From GCA-2712985 sp964515905 (lineage in GTDB: Bacteria; Pseudomonadota; Alphaproteobacteria; UBA7887), in the NCBI GenBank assembly GCA_964515905.1, contig CAZEWK010000095.1:1-64000 (forward strand): a stretch of DNA of 64,000 bases, given 5' to 3'. A program made the translations under genes and the position numbers. The notes under the pieces are model-generated. The model was not told the DNA's origin and ran no database searches. It saw only the letters and a program-made list of their open reading frames with translations. Shown piece by piece: positions 43,952-53,724 of this stretch; the first letter of the stretch is position 1, and each line of letters begins with the position of its first letter.

Positions 43952-44749
43952 ATGAATACAGATTTAACGGGGAAATTGGCCCTCATAACTGGTTCTACGC
44001 GAGGTATCGGTCGCGCTGCTGCCAAGGGTTTAGCGCAGTTAGGTGCTGCGGTGATCATAAATGGACGTACAGAAAAAGCGGTTGCGGAGGCAGTTGATAT
44101 TATTCGCAGTGAATCGCCCCGTGCCAGCGTTCTTTCAGGTGTTGCAGATTTGGGAACCGCAGCAGGGTGCGAGGAACTGGTGGATGCCTTTCCCGACGTT
44201 GATATTTTGGTGAACAACATGGGATTGTATGAACCAAAGCCTTTTTTTGAGATCCCAGACAAAGATTGGGAGTGGATGTTTGAAGCTAATGTTATGAGTG
44301 GAGTGCGGCTTACACGGCATTACCTAGGGAGAATGATCGAGAATAAGGACTGGGGCCGGGTCGTTTTTGTTTCCAGTGAATCTGGGGTCCTCATTCCAAA
44401 AGAGATGGTGCATTATGGATTTTCCAAGAGTGCGCAATTGGCGATTGCCAGAGGAGCCGCTGAGTACACCAAAAACACAAATATTACCGTAAACTCTGTT
44501 TTACCTGGTCCAACTTGGGTGGAAGCTTCTGCTGAGCGCATAAAAAATAGGGCAGAAACCGAAGGCACAACCACTGAAGTATTGAAACAAAAGGTTTTCT
44601 CAGAAAGAAGGCGGTCTTCCCTTCTTCAACGGTATGCGTCTACTGAAGAGGTGGCCAATATGATTTGTTACGTATGTTCGCCCCTTTCCAGCGCTACGAA
44701 TGGTGCCGCGTTAAGAGTGGAGGGAGGCATTGTAACAAATCCCTTTTAG
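43952..44749 (+). CDS. SDR oxidoreductase
   Basis: A short-chain dehydrogenase of 265 residues. TGSTRGIGRA binds the cofactor, NNMG is the second motif, Ser is in VSSESG and Tyr/Lys in YGFSK. It ends in GAALRVEGGIVTNPF. It lies 43 bases after IVD, inside the leucine operon, but no SDR step is needed in that pathway, so its role there is open. An in-frame ATG at 43931 is an alternative start. Confidence 0.88.
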   Translation: MNTDLTGKLALITGSTRGIGRAAAKGLAQLGAAVIINGRTEKAVAEAVDIIRSESPRASVLSGVADLGTAAGCEELVDAFPDVDILVNNMGLYEPKPFFEIPDKDWEWMFEANVMSGVRLTRHYLGRMIENKDWGRVVFVSSESGVLIPKEMVHYGFSKSAQLAIARGAAEYTKNTNITVNSVLPGPTWVEASAERIKNRAETEGTTTEVLKQKVFSERRRSSLLQRYASTEEVANMICYVCSPLSSATNGAALRVEGGIVTNPF

Positions 44750-44861
44750 GGGGACGCAGGTCTATCTTTTCGCTGACGGAAAAGATGTTTATAAACAGAT
44801 ATTAACTCGTTGTGTCTTGCTGGACTATAGTTGGACACTAAACCTTCTATGGAGAAGAACG

Positions 44862-46049
44862 ATGCATGAAGATCCAATTGTTATTGCTGGGATGGCACGC
44901 ACCCCGATGGGAAGTTTTCAAGGCTCTCTTGCATCTGTTTCCGCACCTAAATTGGGCTCGGTTGCCATTGAGTCGGCCTTAGGGCGAGCGGGTGTTCCTC
45001 CGGAAGACGTTTCCGAAGTCTTGATGGGTTGTGTTTTGCCAGCAGGACAAGGACAGGCTCCTGCTCGACAGGCCGCCATCGGAGCTAAAGTGCCAACGAG
45101 TGTTGGCGCGACGACCATAAATAAGATGTGCGGCTCAGGTATGAAAGCAACGATGTTAGGTTGTGACCTGATCCTAGCTGGGTCTGCAGAAATAGCTGTC
45201 ACGGGTGGGTTGGAAAGTATGTCGAATACTCCATACTTGCTACCTAAAGTTCGTAAAGGTCTCCGTATGGGTCACTCTGAGGTTCAAGACCATATGTTTA
45301 CGGATGGGTTGGAAGATGCTTACGACCAGGGTCAGCTAATGGGTGTTTTTGCTGAAAATACAGCGGAGAAATACCAATTTTCTCGTGAATCTCAAGATGA
45401 ATTTGCGATCCGCTCTTTGCGCCGTGGAAAATTAGCCAACGAAGACGGAAGTTTTGATGCGGAGATGGCGCCTGTTACAACCCGAATCAGGAATCACGAA
45501 ACGATAGTCTCCCAAGATGAACAACCCTTTACTGCTAATCTTGATAAAATACCTACCCTAAAGCCCGCTTTTCGTAAGGATGGTACTGTAACGCCAGCTA
45601 ATTCGAGTTCCATTTCGGATGGGGCCAGTGCTCTAATACTAATGCGTCGTTCCCAAGCGGAGAAAAGAGGATTGGCCCCACTTGCTGCTATTGTTGCCCA
45701 TGCTACCCATAGTCAAGATCCGGCTTGGTTCACTACAGCTCCCGTTGGTGCTATCTCAGGAGTTCTGAAGAAAACAGGTTGGTCAAAACAAGATGTAGAC
45801 TTATTTGAAATAAACGAGGCTTTTGCCGTAGTGACAATGGCAGCGATGAAAGAGCATGGACTTTCCACAGATCAAGTAAACGTGCATGGCGGGGCTTGCG
45901 CAATGGGGCACCCAGTAGGATCTTCAGGATCTAGAATAATCTGTACGCTAGTCGGTGCTATGCAAAAATATGATGTCAAGAAAGGCATAGCTGCCTTATG
46001 CATTGGTGGCGGGGAAGCGACAGCTGTAGCTATTGAACGGCTTGATTAA
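44862..46049 (+). CDS. acetyl-CoA acetyltransferase (thiolase)
   Basis: A 395-residue thiolase. Nucleophile Cys is in NKMCGSGMKA (about 88), His in GHPVGSSGSRI, second Cys in CIGGGEATAVAIE. This is the acetoacetyl-CoA thiolase class. In leucine breakdown the last products are acetyl-CoA and acetoacetate, so the enzyme would cleave acetoacetyl-CoA. I start at ATG 44862, behind GGAGAAG; a form 15 residues longer has no homology. No HMG-CoA lyase or methylglutaconyl-CoA hydratase lies in this operon. Confidence 0.93.
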   Translation: MHEDPIVIAGMARTPMGSFQGSLASVSAPKLGSVAIESALGRAGVPPEDVSEVLMGCVLPAGQGQAPARQAAIGAKVPTSVGATTINKMCGSGMKATMLGCDLILAGSAEIAVTGGLESMSNTPYLLPKVRKGLRMGHSEVQDHMFTDGLEDAYDQGQLMGVFAENTAEKYQFSRESQDEFAIRSLRRGKLANEDGSFDAEMAPVTTRIRNHETIVSQDEQPFTANLDKIPTLKPAFRKDGTVTPANSSSISDGASALILMRRSQAEKRGLAPLAAIVAHATHSQDPAWFTTAPVGAISGVLKKTGWSKQDVDLFEINEAFAVVTMAAMKEHGLSTDQVNVHGGACAMGHPVGSSGSRIICTLVGAMQKYDVKKGIAALCIGGGEATAVAIERLD

Positions 46050-46156
46050 AAGATCAATGCACCTGGTCTCAAATTCGCAGAAAGGAGACCGGTGGTAAGT
46101 CACAATATTAGGACTATTTCTTTTTTGTTTTTCTTAGACCTAAAGAGTAACCAGTC

Positions 46157-47293
46157 ATGCTATTAACCACTGACCAAGTTATGATAAGGAATGCCGCTCG
46201 AGCATTTGCCCAGGCTGAGATTGCTCCCCGAGCCGCAGAAATGGACAAAACAGCAGAATTTCCCACTGATATAGCAGAAAAACTTGGAGAACTGGGTTTT
46301 TTTGGAATGACGATATCTGAGAAATGGGGCGGTGCTGGATCTGATAATGTCTCTCTGGCGCTTGTAATTGAGGAAATCTCTGCCGCTGACGGAGCCTGTG
46401 GCCTTCTCGTGGGATTGCAGAACTCGGTGGTTTGTGGACCGATCGAGCAATTTGGTTCAAAGCAGCAGAAGGAACGCTTTCTTGCACCTTCGGCCCGAGG
46501 GGAAATGCGAGGATGCTTTTGTCTAACAGAACCGCAGGCGGGCTCCGACGCATCTAATCTTTTGACGCAAGCAGAGCTTCGAGGCAATCGGTATATAATA
46601 AACGGGTCTAAGCAATTTATTTCATCTGGCTCAACAGCTGATTTTGCAATTATTTTTGGTGTTACTGATCCAACGTCTGGCAAAAAGGGGATCAGCGCTT
46701 TTATCACTCCGACCGATGCAGAAGGTTACGAGGTTGTATCGAAGGAGGATAAGTTGGGCCAACGTGCTTCTGATACATGCCAAATTTCATTTAATAATCT
46801 AGAAGTTTTTCCTGATATGATGCTGGGAGAACCGGGAGAGGGCTATCGTGTCGCCCTAGCTAACTTGGAGGGAGGCCGCATAGGTATAGGTGCACAGGCT
46901 TTAGGGATTGCCCGAGCAGCCTATGAGGCTGCTCTGTCCTATTCTAAGGAGCGAGAGAGCATGGGTCGACCCATAATTGAGCATCAGGCCGTGGCTTTTC
47001 GCCTTGCTGATATGGCCACTAAAATAGAAGTGTCCAGACAAATGATTCTGCACGCTGCAACGTTAAAAGATTATGGGAAGCCGGCTTTAAAAGAAGCTTC
47101 GATGGCCAAGCTGTTTGCGTCCGAAATGGCCGAGGAAGTCTGCTCAGCGGCAATTCAAATTCATGGTGGGTACGGGTTTGTTCGCGGATATCCTGTAGAA
47201 AGGCTGTGGCGCGATGTTCGTGTTTGTACAATTTACGAAGGTACAAGTGATGTTCAACGGCTAGTAATTGGTCGGGCAATCGCATCTGAATAA
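46157..47293 (+). CDS. acyl-CoA dehydrogenase, short/branched-chain type
   Basis: A 378-residue ACAD. FAD and substrate motifs include CFCLTEPQAGSDASNL, KQFISSGSTADF and IQIHGGYGFVRGYPVERLWRD. The catalytic Glu is in the C-terminal IYEGTSDVQRLVIGR, as in short-chain and 2-methyl-branched ACADs. It probably oxidises isobutyryl-, 2-methylbutyryl- or butyryl-CoA, which fits a branched-chain amino acid operon, though the exact substrate is not readable. It sits between the thiolase and the carboxylase beta gene. Confidence 0.92.
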   Translation: MLLTTDQVMIRNAARAFAQAEIAPRAAEMDKTAEFPTDIAEKLGELGFFGMTISEKWGGAGSDNVSLALVIEEISAADGACGLLVGLQNSVVCGPIEQFGSKQQKERFLAPSARGEMRGCFCLTEPQAGSDASNLLTQAELRGNRYIINGSKQFISSGSTADFAIIFGVTDPTSGKKGISAFITPTDAEGYEVVSKEDKLGQRASDTCQISFNNLEVFPDMMLGEPGEGYRVALANLEGGRIGIGAQALGIARAAYEAALSYSKERESMGRPIIEHQAVAFRLADMATKIEVSRQMILHAATLKDYGKPALKEASMAKLFASEMAEEVCSAAIQIHGGYGFVRGYPVERLWRDVRVCTIYEGTSDVQRLVIGRAIASE

Positions 47294-47475
47294 ATGTTAA
47301 TTCTATGCAATTTTTGCCAAATTTCGCGGTTGAAACATGCAGAGGGACTTTGCCTGACACGGTTGTTTAAATAAAGTGGTCTTCATATTATTAAAACTTT
47401 CTCAGTGGTATCGACTAGAGCAATGAAGAACAGTATTAGAACGGGATTTTGTAAGCTGTCACTAGGTACAGTTTG

Positions 47476-49083
47476 ATGGGTGTTCTCCGCTCAACCGTTG
47501 ATAAGCAATCCAAAAAATTTCATGAAAATGCGGAGTCTATGGGTAAACTCGTTAAGGATCTCCGGATACGAACTGCGGGGGTGAGCGCAGGTGGCGGTGC
47601 AGAATCTTTGGCACGCCATGTTGAACGTGGGAAATTATTGCCGCGCGTGCGAATTCAGACTTTACTTGATCCTGGTTCTCCGTTCCTAGAACTCTCTCAG
47701 CTTGCTGCGAATGGAATGTACGAAGAGGAGGCTCCTTCGGCAGGCTTAATAACTGGAATTGGGAGGATAAGTGATCGAGAGTGTTTGATAATTGCAAATG
47801 ATGCCACAGTAAAGGGCGGCACATACTTCCCGATTACTGTGAAAAAACATCTTAGAGCGCAAGAAGTTGCTAAAAAAAATAAATTGCCCTGTGTTTATCT
47901 AGTCGACTCTGGAGGGGCAAATTTACCAAATCAGGATGAAATATTTGCGGACAGAGAACACTTTGGAAGGATTTTCTTTAATCAAGCGACTATGTCCGCA
48001 CAAGGAATATCGCAGATAGCAATCGTAATGGGGAACTGCACAGCCGGGGGTGCGTACGTTCCGGCCATGTCGGATGAATGTGTGATAGTGCAAGGTCAGG
48101 GCACGATATTTTTGGGTGGTCCACCCCTAGTCAAGGCGGCAACAGGCGAAGACGTAAGTGCCGAGGAATTAGGTGGGGCAGATGTCCATGCCCGAACCTC
48201 TGGAGTTGTAGATCACTATGCTGCAGATGACACTCATGCGTTAGGTATTGGAAGGCGTATTATTTCGCATCTACCTAAGTCCAAGAGACCATCTCTCGAG
48301 GTGAAGGTTCCGGTGCCGCCAAGGTTTGATCCTACGGATTTATATGGGTTAGTCCCGCAGGATTTGCGGCAGCCCTTTGATGTACGGGAAGTAATAGCGC
48401 GGCTGGTGGATGACAGTGATTTTGATGAATTTAAGAAACTTTACGGACAAAGTTTGGTAACAGGCTTTGCCCATTTGTCTGGTTATCCAGTCGGAATAGT
48501 GGCAAATAATGGTATTTTGTTTTCAGAATCCGCTCTGAAGGGTGCCCATTTTATTGAAATTTGCTGCCAGCGAAGGATCCCCTTAATTTTTCTACAAAAT
48601 ATTGTGGGCTTTATGGTCGGTCAGAAATATGAAGCTGGGGGAATCGCAAAAGATGGTGCTAAACTTGTCACGGCGGTAGCTTGTGCCCAAGTGCCCAAAT
48701 TCACTGTTATTATTGGAGGTAGCTTTGGTGCTGGCAATTACGCCATGTGCGGTCGTGCATATGATCCTAGGTTTTTATGGATGTGGCCAAATGCACGTGT
48801 TTCTGTGATGGGCGGTGAGCAGGCAGCAAATGTTTTAGCAATGGTGCGGTCGGAAAGTATGGCTCGCCGCGGAACGAAATGGACCTCAGAACAAGAGGAG
48901 GCATTTAAAGAGCCTATCCTTCGCCAATATGAACGCCAGGGTAGTCCATATTACTCAACGGCACGCATTTGGGACGATGGAATCATTGACCCATTAGAAA
49001 CTCGAAAAGTTTTAGCGTTAGGGATTTCAGCGGCTCTTAATGCGCCGATCCCGCGGACCCGATTTGGAGTGTTTAGAATGTAG
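47476..49083 (+). CDS. mccB: methylcrotonyl-CoA carboxylase, beta (carboxyltransferase) subunit
   Basis: A 535-residue carboxyltransferase. N-terminal DLRIRTAGVSAGGGAESLARH and CT segments VYLVDSGGANLPNQDE, MGNCTAGGAYVPAMSDE and FGAGNYAMCGRAYDP mark the MCC beta branch. It transfers carboxyl from biotin to 3-methylcrotonyl-CoA, giving 3-methylglutaconyl-CoA, and assembles with the alpha subunit encoded at 49724-51724. queF lies between the two subunit genes, which is unusual. I take ATG 47476 as the start; the preceding TTG is an unlikely alternative. Confidence 0.95.
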   Translation: MGVLRSTVDKQSKKFHENAESMGKLVKDLRIRTAGVSAGGGAESLARHVERGKLLPRVRIQTLLDPGSPFLELSQLAANGMYEEEAPSAGLITGIGRISDRECLIIANDATVKGGTYFPITVKKHLRAQEVAKKNKLPCVYLVDSGGANLPNQDEIFADREHFGRIFFNQATMSAQGISQIAIVMGNCTAGGAYVPAMSDECVIVQGQGTIFLGGPPLVKAATGEDVSAEELGGADVHARTSGVVDHYAADDTHALGIGRRIISHLPKSKRPSLEVKVPVPPRFDPTDLYGLVPQDLRQPFDVREVIARLVDDSDFDEFKKLYGQSLVTGFAHLSGYPVGIVANNGILFSESALKGAHFIEICCQRRIPLIFLQNIVGFMVGQKYEAGGIAKDGAKLVTAVACAQVPKFTVIIGGSFGAGNYAMCGRAYDPRFLWMWPNARVSVMGGEQAANVLAMVRSESMARRGTKWTSEQEEAFKEPILRQYERQGSPYYSTARIWDDGIIDPLETRKVLALGISAALNAPIPRTRFGVFRM

Positions 49084-49262
49084 ATAGTCAGCCAGCGTAT
49101 CTGTTCTAACCAATAGCATGAATTCTAATGGTCAAATATTTTATACGCTAGTGTTATCTTAGGTTTTGTAGCGGTTTTAAATCCGCTGCTCGTATTGCCT
49201 GATTGGGAACTGACACTGCTCCGGCATTATCGTGGGATCTAAAGAGTAGGCTTTAAGTAGAA

Positions 49263-49724
49263 ATGGTTGGACAAAGAAAAAAAACAAAGATGCTTGGCAG
49301 GAACGTTCCACTTCCGGACAGTCCGGAAAAAGCCAAGTTAGATCGAATACAAAATACGAACTCTGACAGTAGTTATACCGTTAGATTTACATGCCCCGAA
49401 TTCACCACATTGTGTCCAATCACGGGACAACCAGATTTTGCGTGCCTCGTGCTTGATTACATGCCGGGTGATTGGTTGATCGAAAGTAAATCATTAAAAT
49501 TTTTCTTTTCCTCATTCCGAAATATCGGTGTTTTCCATGAAGACTGCACCATCGGCATTGCGAAGCGTCTGTGCGACGAAATCACACCAAAGTGGTTGCG
49601 TTTGTCAGGGTTTTGGTATCCGCGTGGTGGCATGCCCATAGATGTTTGGTATCAGACGGGTTCACCGCCTAAAGGCCTGTATGTACCCGATCCCGGTGTA
49701 TCGTCGTATAAAGGACGTGTTTGA
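49263..49724 (+). CDS. queF: NADPH-dependent 7-cyano-7-deazaguanine reductase
   Basis: A 153-residue unimodular (short) QueF. Catalytic Cys lies in FTTLCPITGQPDFA (about 56), Asp in QPDFA, and the substrate motif is ESKSLKFFFSSFRNIGVFHEDC, given here in parts (ESKSLKFF, SFRNIGVFHE). It reduces preQ0 to preQ1 for queuosine in tRNA. Nothing else from the queuosine pathway is near. It sits between mccB and mccA and its stop shares one base (TGATG) with the mccA start, so the carboxylase alpha subunit is probably translated by coupling to queF. Confidence 0.93.
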   Translation: MVGQRKKTKMLGRNVPLPDSPEKAKLDRIQNTNSDSSYTVRFTCPEFTTLCPITGQPDFACLVLDYMPGDWLIESKSLKFFFSSFRNIGVFHEDCTIGIAKRLCDEITPKWLRLSGFWYPRGGMPIDVWYQTGSPPKGLYVPDPGVSSYKGRV

Positions 49725-51724
49725 TGTTTGATGCGGTTTTGATTGCAAATCGTGGCGAGATAGCGGTTAGAATTATTGCTACAGCCCGGAAGCTTGGAAT
49801 TCATACTATAGCCGTGTATTCCGACGCAGACATTGACTCCCGCCATGTTAGTTTGGCGGATGCAGCATATAGGGTGGGCGGTTCGGCCGCGTCTGAAAGT
49901 TACCTTAAAATTGATGCAATACTGGACGCAGCGGAGAAATCAGGTGCGGACGCAATTCATCCGGGCTACGGTTTTTTATCTGAAAACGCCAAGTTTTCTC
50001 AAGCCTGTTTGGACAAAGGACTGACATTCATTGGGCCATCACCCGAAGCAATACGGCTTATGGGTGCGAAGGATGAAGCTCGCTCGTTGATGGAAAGTGT
50101 TGGCGTACCGATTGTTCCGGGCTGCAACGACTTGGATATTGACCTTAAGTTTGTGTTGTCTGAAGCGCGTAAAGTTGGATATCCGGTTATGATAAAAGCT
50201 GCAGCTGGTGGTGGTGGTAGGGGCATGCGTATTGTTGATGAGGAACTCCAGCTCCCGGAGGCATTGAAGTCAGCAGGACGTGAAGCGATGGCTGCATTCG
50301 GAAGTCAAAAATTACTAATGGAAAAGTACATTTCTAATCCTCGACATATTGAGATTCAGATATTCGCCGACCAACATGGAAATGTCTTACATATGTATGA
50401 ACGGGATTGTTCCGTTCAACGGCGTTATCAGAAAGTGATAGAAGAAGGACCAGGACCGACTGTCAGCGACGAACTTCGCAAAGGTTTAACTGAAGCAGCA
50501 ATTACAGCCACCAAGTCAATTCACTATGTTGGAGCGGGAACAGTCGAATTTGTTGTGGATTCTGCTGATAAATTTTATTTTTTGGAAATGAACACAAGGA
50601 TCCAAGTAGAGCACCGCGTCACGGAAATGCTTACCGGGCAGGATTTGGTAGAGTGGCAATTCCGTCTTGCGGCGGGCGAACAAGTGCCTTTGAGCCAGGA
50701 GCAACTGATAATTGTTGGGCACGCCATTGAAGCACGACTTTATGCAGAAAATCCTTCAAAAAATTTTCTGCCCTCTCCCGGTCTTGTAACTCATTTGAAG
50801 TTCCCACAGGACAATAGAGGACTCTGCATTGATACCGCATTAACCGTAGGGGATGAAGTGACGCCCTACTATGATCCCCTGATCGCTAAGATCATATCGT
50901 GGGGGGTGGACCGAAAAGCCGCATTAAACGGGTTGAAGCGGGCATTAGGAGAGACACAAGTTGCTGGAGTAAAAACGAATAGTCAAATGTTGTTGGATAT
51001 TATTCAACACCCAGAGTTTATGAACGGAAATTATAACACTGGATTTATACCTTCCCATAAAGACACTTTGCTAACGTCTAATAGCCCCCCCTCAGATTTG
51101 ATCATAGCCTTAGCATCCTTATATCTGCTGTTACGTCGAACGGCTCCATCGCAGGAGCCGGTTGTTAACCTCGTCGACCCCTATTCACCTTGGTCTTCCG
51201 GAGATTCATGGCGCCTCAATCTTCCCGCACAGGAAATGATGTCATTTGCCGACGAAAACGGGAAAATTGATGTAGAAGTGACATTTTTTTCTGAAGGATA
51301 TCACCTGAGACTACCGAGTGGCCCCATAGTAGTAACTGGCAAGTTGACAGGTAAAAATGAGGTTGAAGCAACGCTTGGTGGCATAAGAATAAAGGGTACT
51401 GTTGCGGTCAAAGGTTACGAAATAAACATTTGGTTGTACGATGTCCATCATGTTTTACACGTAAGCGATGAGACGAAAAAATCAGAATCGCTTCCAGATT
51501 CTTTGGGAACTCTTTTGGCTCCAGTGCCAGGAAAAATCACCCAAATAAATGTTGTTGAAGGGGCTTCCGTGAGAAGTGGTGCTGTGCTCATGGTGCTCGA
51601 AGCTATGAAGATGGAACACAACATAATAGCTCCAGCCAATGGAAAAGTACAAAAGCTGAATTATTCCGCCGGGGACTGGGTTGACGAGAAAACCTTGTTA
51701 TTAGATTTTTCTCCGACTTCATAA
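49724..51724 (+). CDS. mccA: methylcrotonyl-CoA carboxylase, alpha (biotin carboxylase) subunit
   Basis: A 666-residue biotin-dependent carboxylase. Biotin carboxylase domain: ANRGEIAVRI start, PGYGFLSENAKF, the ATP-grasp Gly-rich loop KAAAGGGGRGMRI and EMNTRIQVEHRVTE. After a spacer of about 110 residues comes the biotinyl domain, whose Lys lies in LEAMKMEHNI near 627. It carboxylates biotin with bicarbonate and ATP. It pairs with MccB, separated from it by queF. ATG 49724 overlaps the queF stop by one base. Confidence 0.95.
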   Translation: MFDAVLIANRGEIAVRIIATARKLGIHTIAVYSDADIDSRHVSLADAAYRVGGSAASESYLKIDAILDAAEKSGADAIHPGYGFLSENAKFSQACLDKGLTFIGPSPEAIRLMGAKDEARSLMESVGVPIVPGCNDLDIDLKFVLSEARKVGYPVMIKAAAGGGGRGMRIVDEELQLPEALKSAGREAMAAFGSQKLLMEKYISNPRHIEIQIFADQHGNVLHMYERDCSVQRRYQKVIEEGPGPTVSDELRKGLTEAAITATKSIHYVGAGTVEFVVDSADKFYFLEMNTRIQVEHRVTEMLTGQDLVEWQFRLAAGEQVPLSQEQLIIVGHAIEARLYAENPSKNFLPSPGLVTHLKFPQDNRGLCIDTALTVGDEVTPYYDPLIAKIISWGVDRKAALNGLKRALGETQVAGVKTNSQMLLDIIQHPEFMNGNYNTGFIPSHKDTLLTSNSPPSDLIIALASLYLLLRRTAPSQEPVVNLVDPYSPWSSGDSWRLNLPAQEMMSFADENGKIDVEVTFFSEGYHLRLPSGPIVVTGKLTGKNEVEATLGGIRIKGTVAVKGYEINIWLYDVHHVLHVSDETKKSESLPDSLGTLLAPVPGKITQINVVEGASVRSGAVLMVLEAMKMEHNIIAPANGKVQKLNYSAGDWVDEKTLLLDFSPTS

Positions 51725-51856
51725 AACTCAGTTTAAACATGTGGAATAAAGGTTATCGAATAGATAACTTGAGATCCATTCGGATCACAATTCAAATTTC
51801 GTTACCGGAATCAAGGTTTTGGATTTTGTCGGTGTATTCAGGAGGTTCGTCGTAGC

Positions 51857-53233
51857 GTGATTCATTGGCCAATATTAGTGGCTTCTGTCATTTCTATCTT
51901 ATCAATTTGTATTGCAAGTGTCCCAGTTCTTTTCGGTGTGTCGGGGGATTTCTGGTTGGCGGCGGGACTTGTATTTTTTGTGATTGGACTGTTCGCAACC
52001 GGCGCTTTGCCAGGTCATGTGACGGCATTACTATTTTTCTTATTTGGAATGCTTTTTTCTGTTGCGCCCAGCTCCATCATATTTGCCGGGTTTCAGTCCA
52101 ACGCCTTATGGTTGGTGTTTGGAGGCCTGTTGATAGGGTTAGCGGTCGAACGAACGGGTCTCGCCGCTAGGATGGCTGAGCTGGTTAGTTGCCGCTTTGC
52201 TTTAGGATATTGGAGACTGTTGTCCAGTATGGTGGGGTTAGGTGTTTTGATGTCGTTTGTTATGCCGTCAAGCGTCGCGCGGATAGTGGTCATCATGCCG
52301 GTAGCTATCTCTCTCGCTGAGCGGGTTGGTTTTGAAAGAGGGAGTGAGGGATACAAGGGGATCATATTAGCAACCGGTCTGGGTGTTCTGTTGCCCGCCT
52401 TTGGGATCCTTCCGGCGAACATAGTCAACGTGATACTTGTTGGCGCTTCGGAGTCCTTGTACCAACTGGAAACTTCATATGGTTTTTACTTATTGACCCA
52501 TTTTCCCGTTTTGGGATTTATGAAAGCTATTCTTATAGTAGGAGTAGTCGGGTTTTTTTATAGAGATGAACCGAGAGTTTCAGCACAAGTCTCTGTAACT
52601 AAGCCACTAAGCAAAGTGGAATGGAGACTGCTCATTTTATTGATGGTGGCAGTTGGTCTTTGGTTAACAGATTTTGCCCACAGAATTTCTCCGGCCTGGA
52701 TAGCTCTGACAGCGGGCCTTTTATGTTTGGTCCCACGATTTGGCATTTTGCATATTTCAGTTTTTGAGAAAGATATCAACTACACCATTGTTTTATATGT
52801 TGCCGGTGTTATCGGCTTGGGAGCAATGGTCTCTGAAAGTGGATTAGGCATAATATTTGGGAATGCCTTGACATCGATATTTGATTTTCGCCCAGGGGAA
52901 AGTTTTGGCAATTACTTGCGACTATCGGTTGCGACTTCCTTGCTTGGTTTGGTAACGACCCAGCCCGGGGTCCCAGCTGTAGTGGCCCCACTGGCCGAGG
53001 TGCTTGCAAATAGCACAGGAATGTCATTGATTGCCATTTTGTCATGCCAAGTTGTCGGTTTTTCCACGCTTATACTGCCCTATCAAACTCCGCCACTTGT
53101 TCTAGCGGCCCAGTTGGGAGGTGTCAGTGTGGGGGATATGGCGAAATGTACTTTAGTGCTTGCGGGGTTAAGCTTGTTATTGGTAATCCCATTAGATTTT
53201 GTGTGGCTAACCATGCTTGGGGTGCTTGAATAA
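51857..53233 (+). CDS. DASS/SLC13-like anion permease
   Basis: A 458-residue polytopic protein with about 11-12 helices. The segment FVMPSSVARIVVIMPVAISLAERVG and the C-terminal LVTTQPGVPAVVAPLAEVLANSTG-like stretch (short parts: TTQPGVPAVV, LAEVLANSTG) resemble the two halves of DASS/SLC13 and ArsB-type transporters, which import dicarboxylates, sulfate or similar anions with sodium. The start is GTG 51857, behind an AGGAGG sequence at 51840-51845. Its substrate is not deducible. It is 6 bases upstream of the DUF1489 gene, so the two may share a transcript. Confidence 0.78.
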   Translation: MIHWPILVASVISILSICIASVPVLFGVSGDFWLAAGLVFFVIGLFATGALPGHVTALLFFLFGMLFSVAPSSIIFAGFQSNALWLVFGGLLIGLAVERTGLAARMAELVSCRFALGYWRLLSSMVGLGVLMSFVMPSSVARIVVIMPVAISLAERVGFERGSEGYKGIILATGLGVLLPAFGILPANIVNVILVGASESLYQLETSYGFYLLTHFPVLGFMKAILIVGVVGFFYRDEPRVSAQVSVTKPLSKVEWRLLILLMVAVGLWLTDFAHRISPAWIALTAGLLCLVPRFGILHISVFEKDINYTIVLYVAGVIGLGAMVSESGLGIIFGNALTSIFDFRPGESFGNYLRLSVATSLLGLVTTQPGVPAVVAPLAEVLANSTGMSLIAILSCQVVGFSTLILPYQTPPLVLAAQLGGVSVGDMAKCTLVLAGLSLLLVIPLDFVWLTMLGVLE

Positions 53234-53239
53234 GCTGAA

Positions 53240-53677
53240 ATGACTGTCCATATTCTAAAAATGGCTGTTGGTGTGGAGAGTGTGGAGCATCTGCGTCATA
53301 TCCAGTCGGAGCGCTTGAGTTCACTAAAAATGCTTGGGGATCCGCCTGTGCTCAGGCACTGGACTCGTAATAAACCGAAACGCATAAACGAAATTATAGA
53401 CGGTGGTTCCTTGTATTGGATTATAAAGGGAAGCATTCGTGTGCGACAACGTATTCTCAAAATTGAAAGTCGATCAGACATAGAGACGAATAAAAAATGC
53501 GGTTTTGTGCTAGACGCATCCGTCGTTTTGACTATTCCACGTCCTGCACGGCCAATTCAGGGGTGGAGATATCTCGAGGAAGGCTCTGCTCCTCGGGACG
53601 TGGTTGAGTCGTCCGGGAGCTTTGATGAGATGCCGGAAGATATGGCCAAAGAACTTCGCGAACTAGGACTTTTATAA
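53240..53677 (+). CDS. DUF1489 family protein
   Basis: A 145-residue protein matching DUF1489 by its start MTVHILKMAVGVESVEHL and the WIIKGSIRVRQRI and RPIQGWRYLE segments. The family is conserved across Alphaproteobacteria and has no known role. It looks cytosolic and mixed alpha/beta. It begins six bases after the permease stop. This gene is one reason for placing the organism among Alphaproteobacteria. Confidence 0.85.
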   Translation: MTVHILKMAVGVESVEHLRHIQSERLSSLKMLGDPPVLRHWTRNKPKRINEIIDGGSLYWIIKGSIRVRQRILKIESRSDIETNKKCGFVLDASVVLTIPRPARPIQGWRYLEEGSAPRDVVESSGSFDEMPEDMAKELRELGLL

Positions 53678-53724
53678 TTGTCATGCTGACTGTATGAGAG
53701 CGCAATGCTTTTGCCAACGTAGTA

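Noticed and set aside
46114..46707. 197-codon minus-strand frame inside the ACAD gene
   Set aside because: Antisense to a complete acyl-CoA dehydrogenase; no family features.
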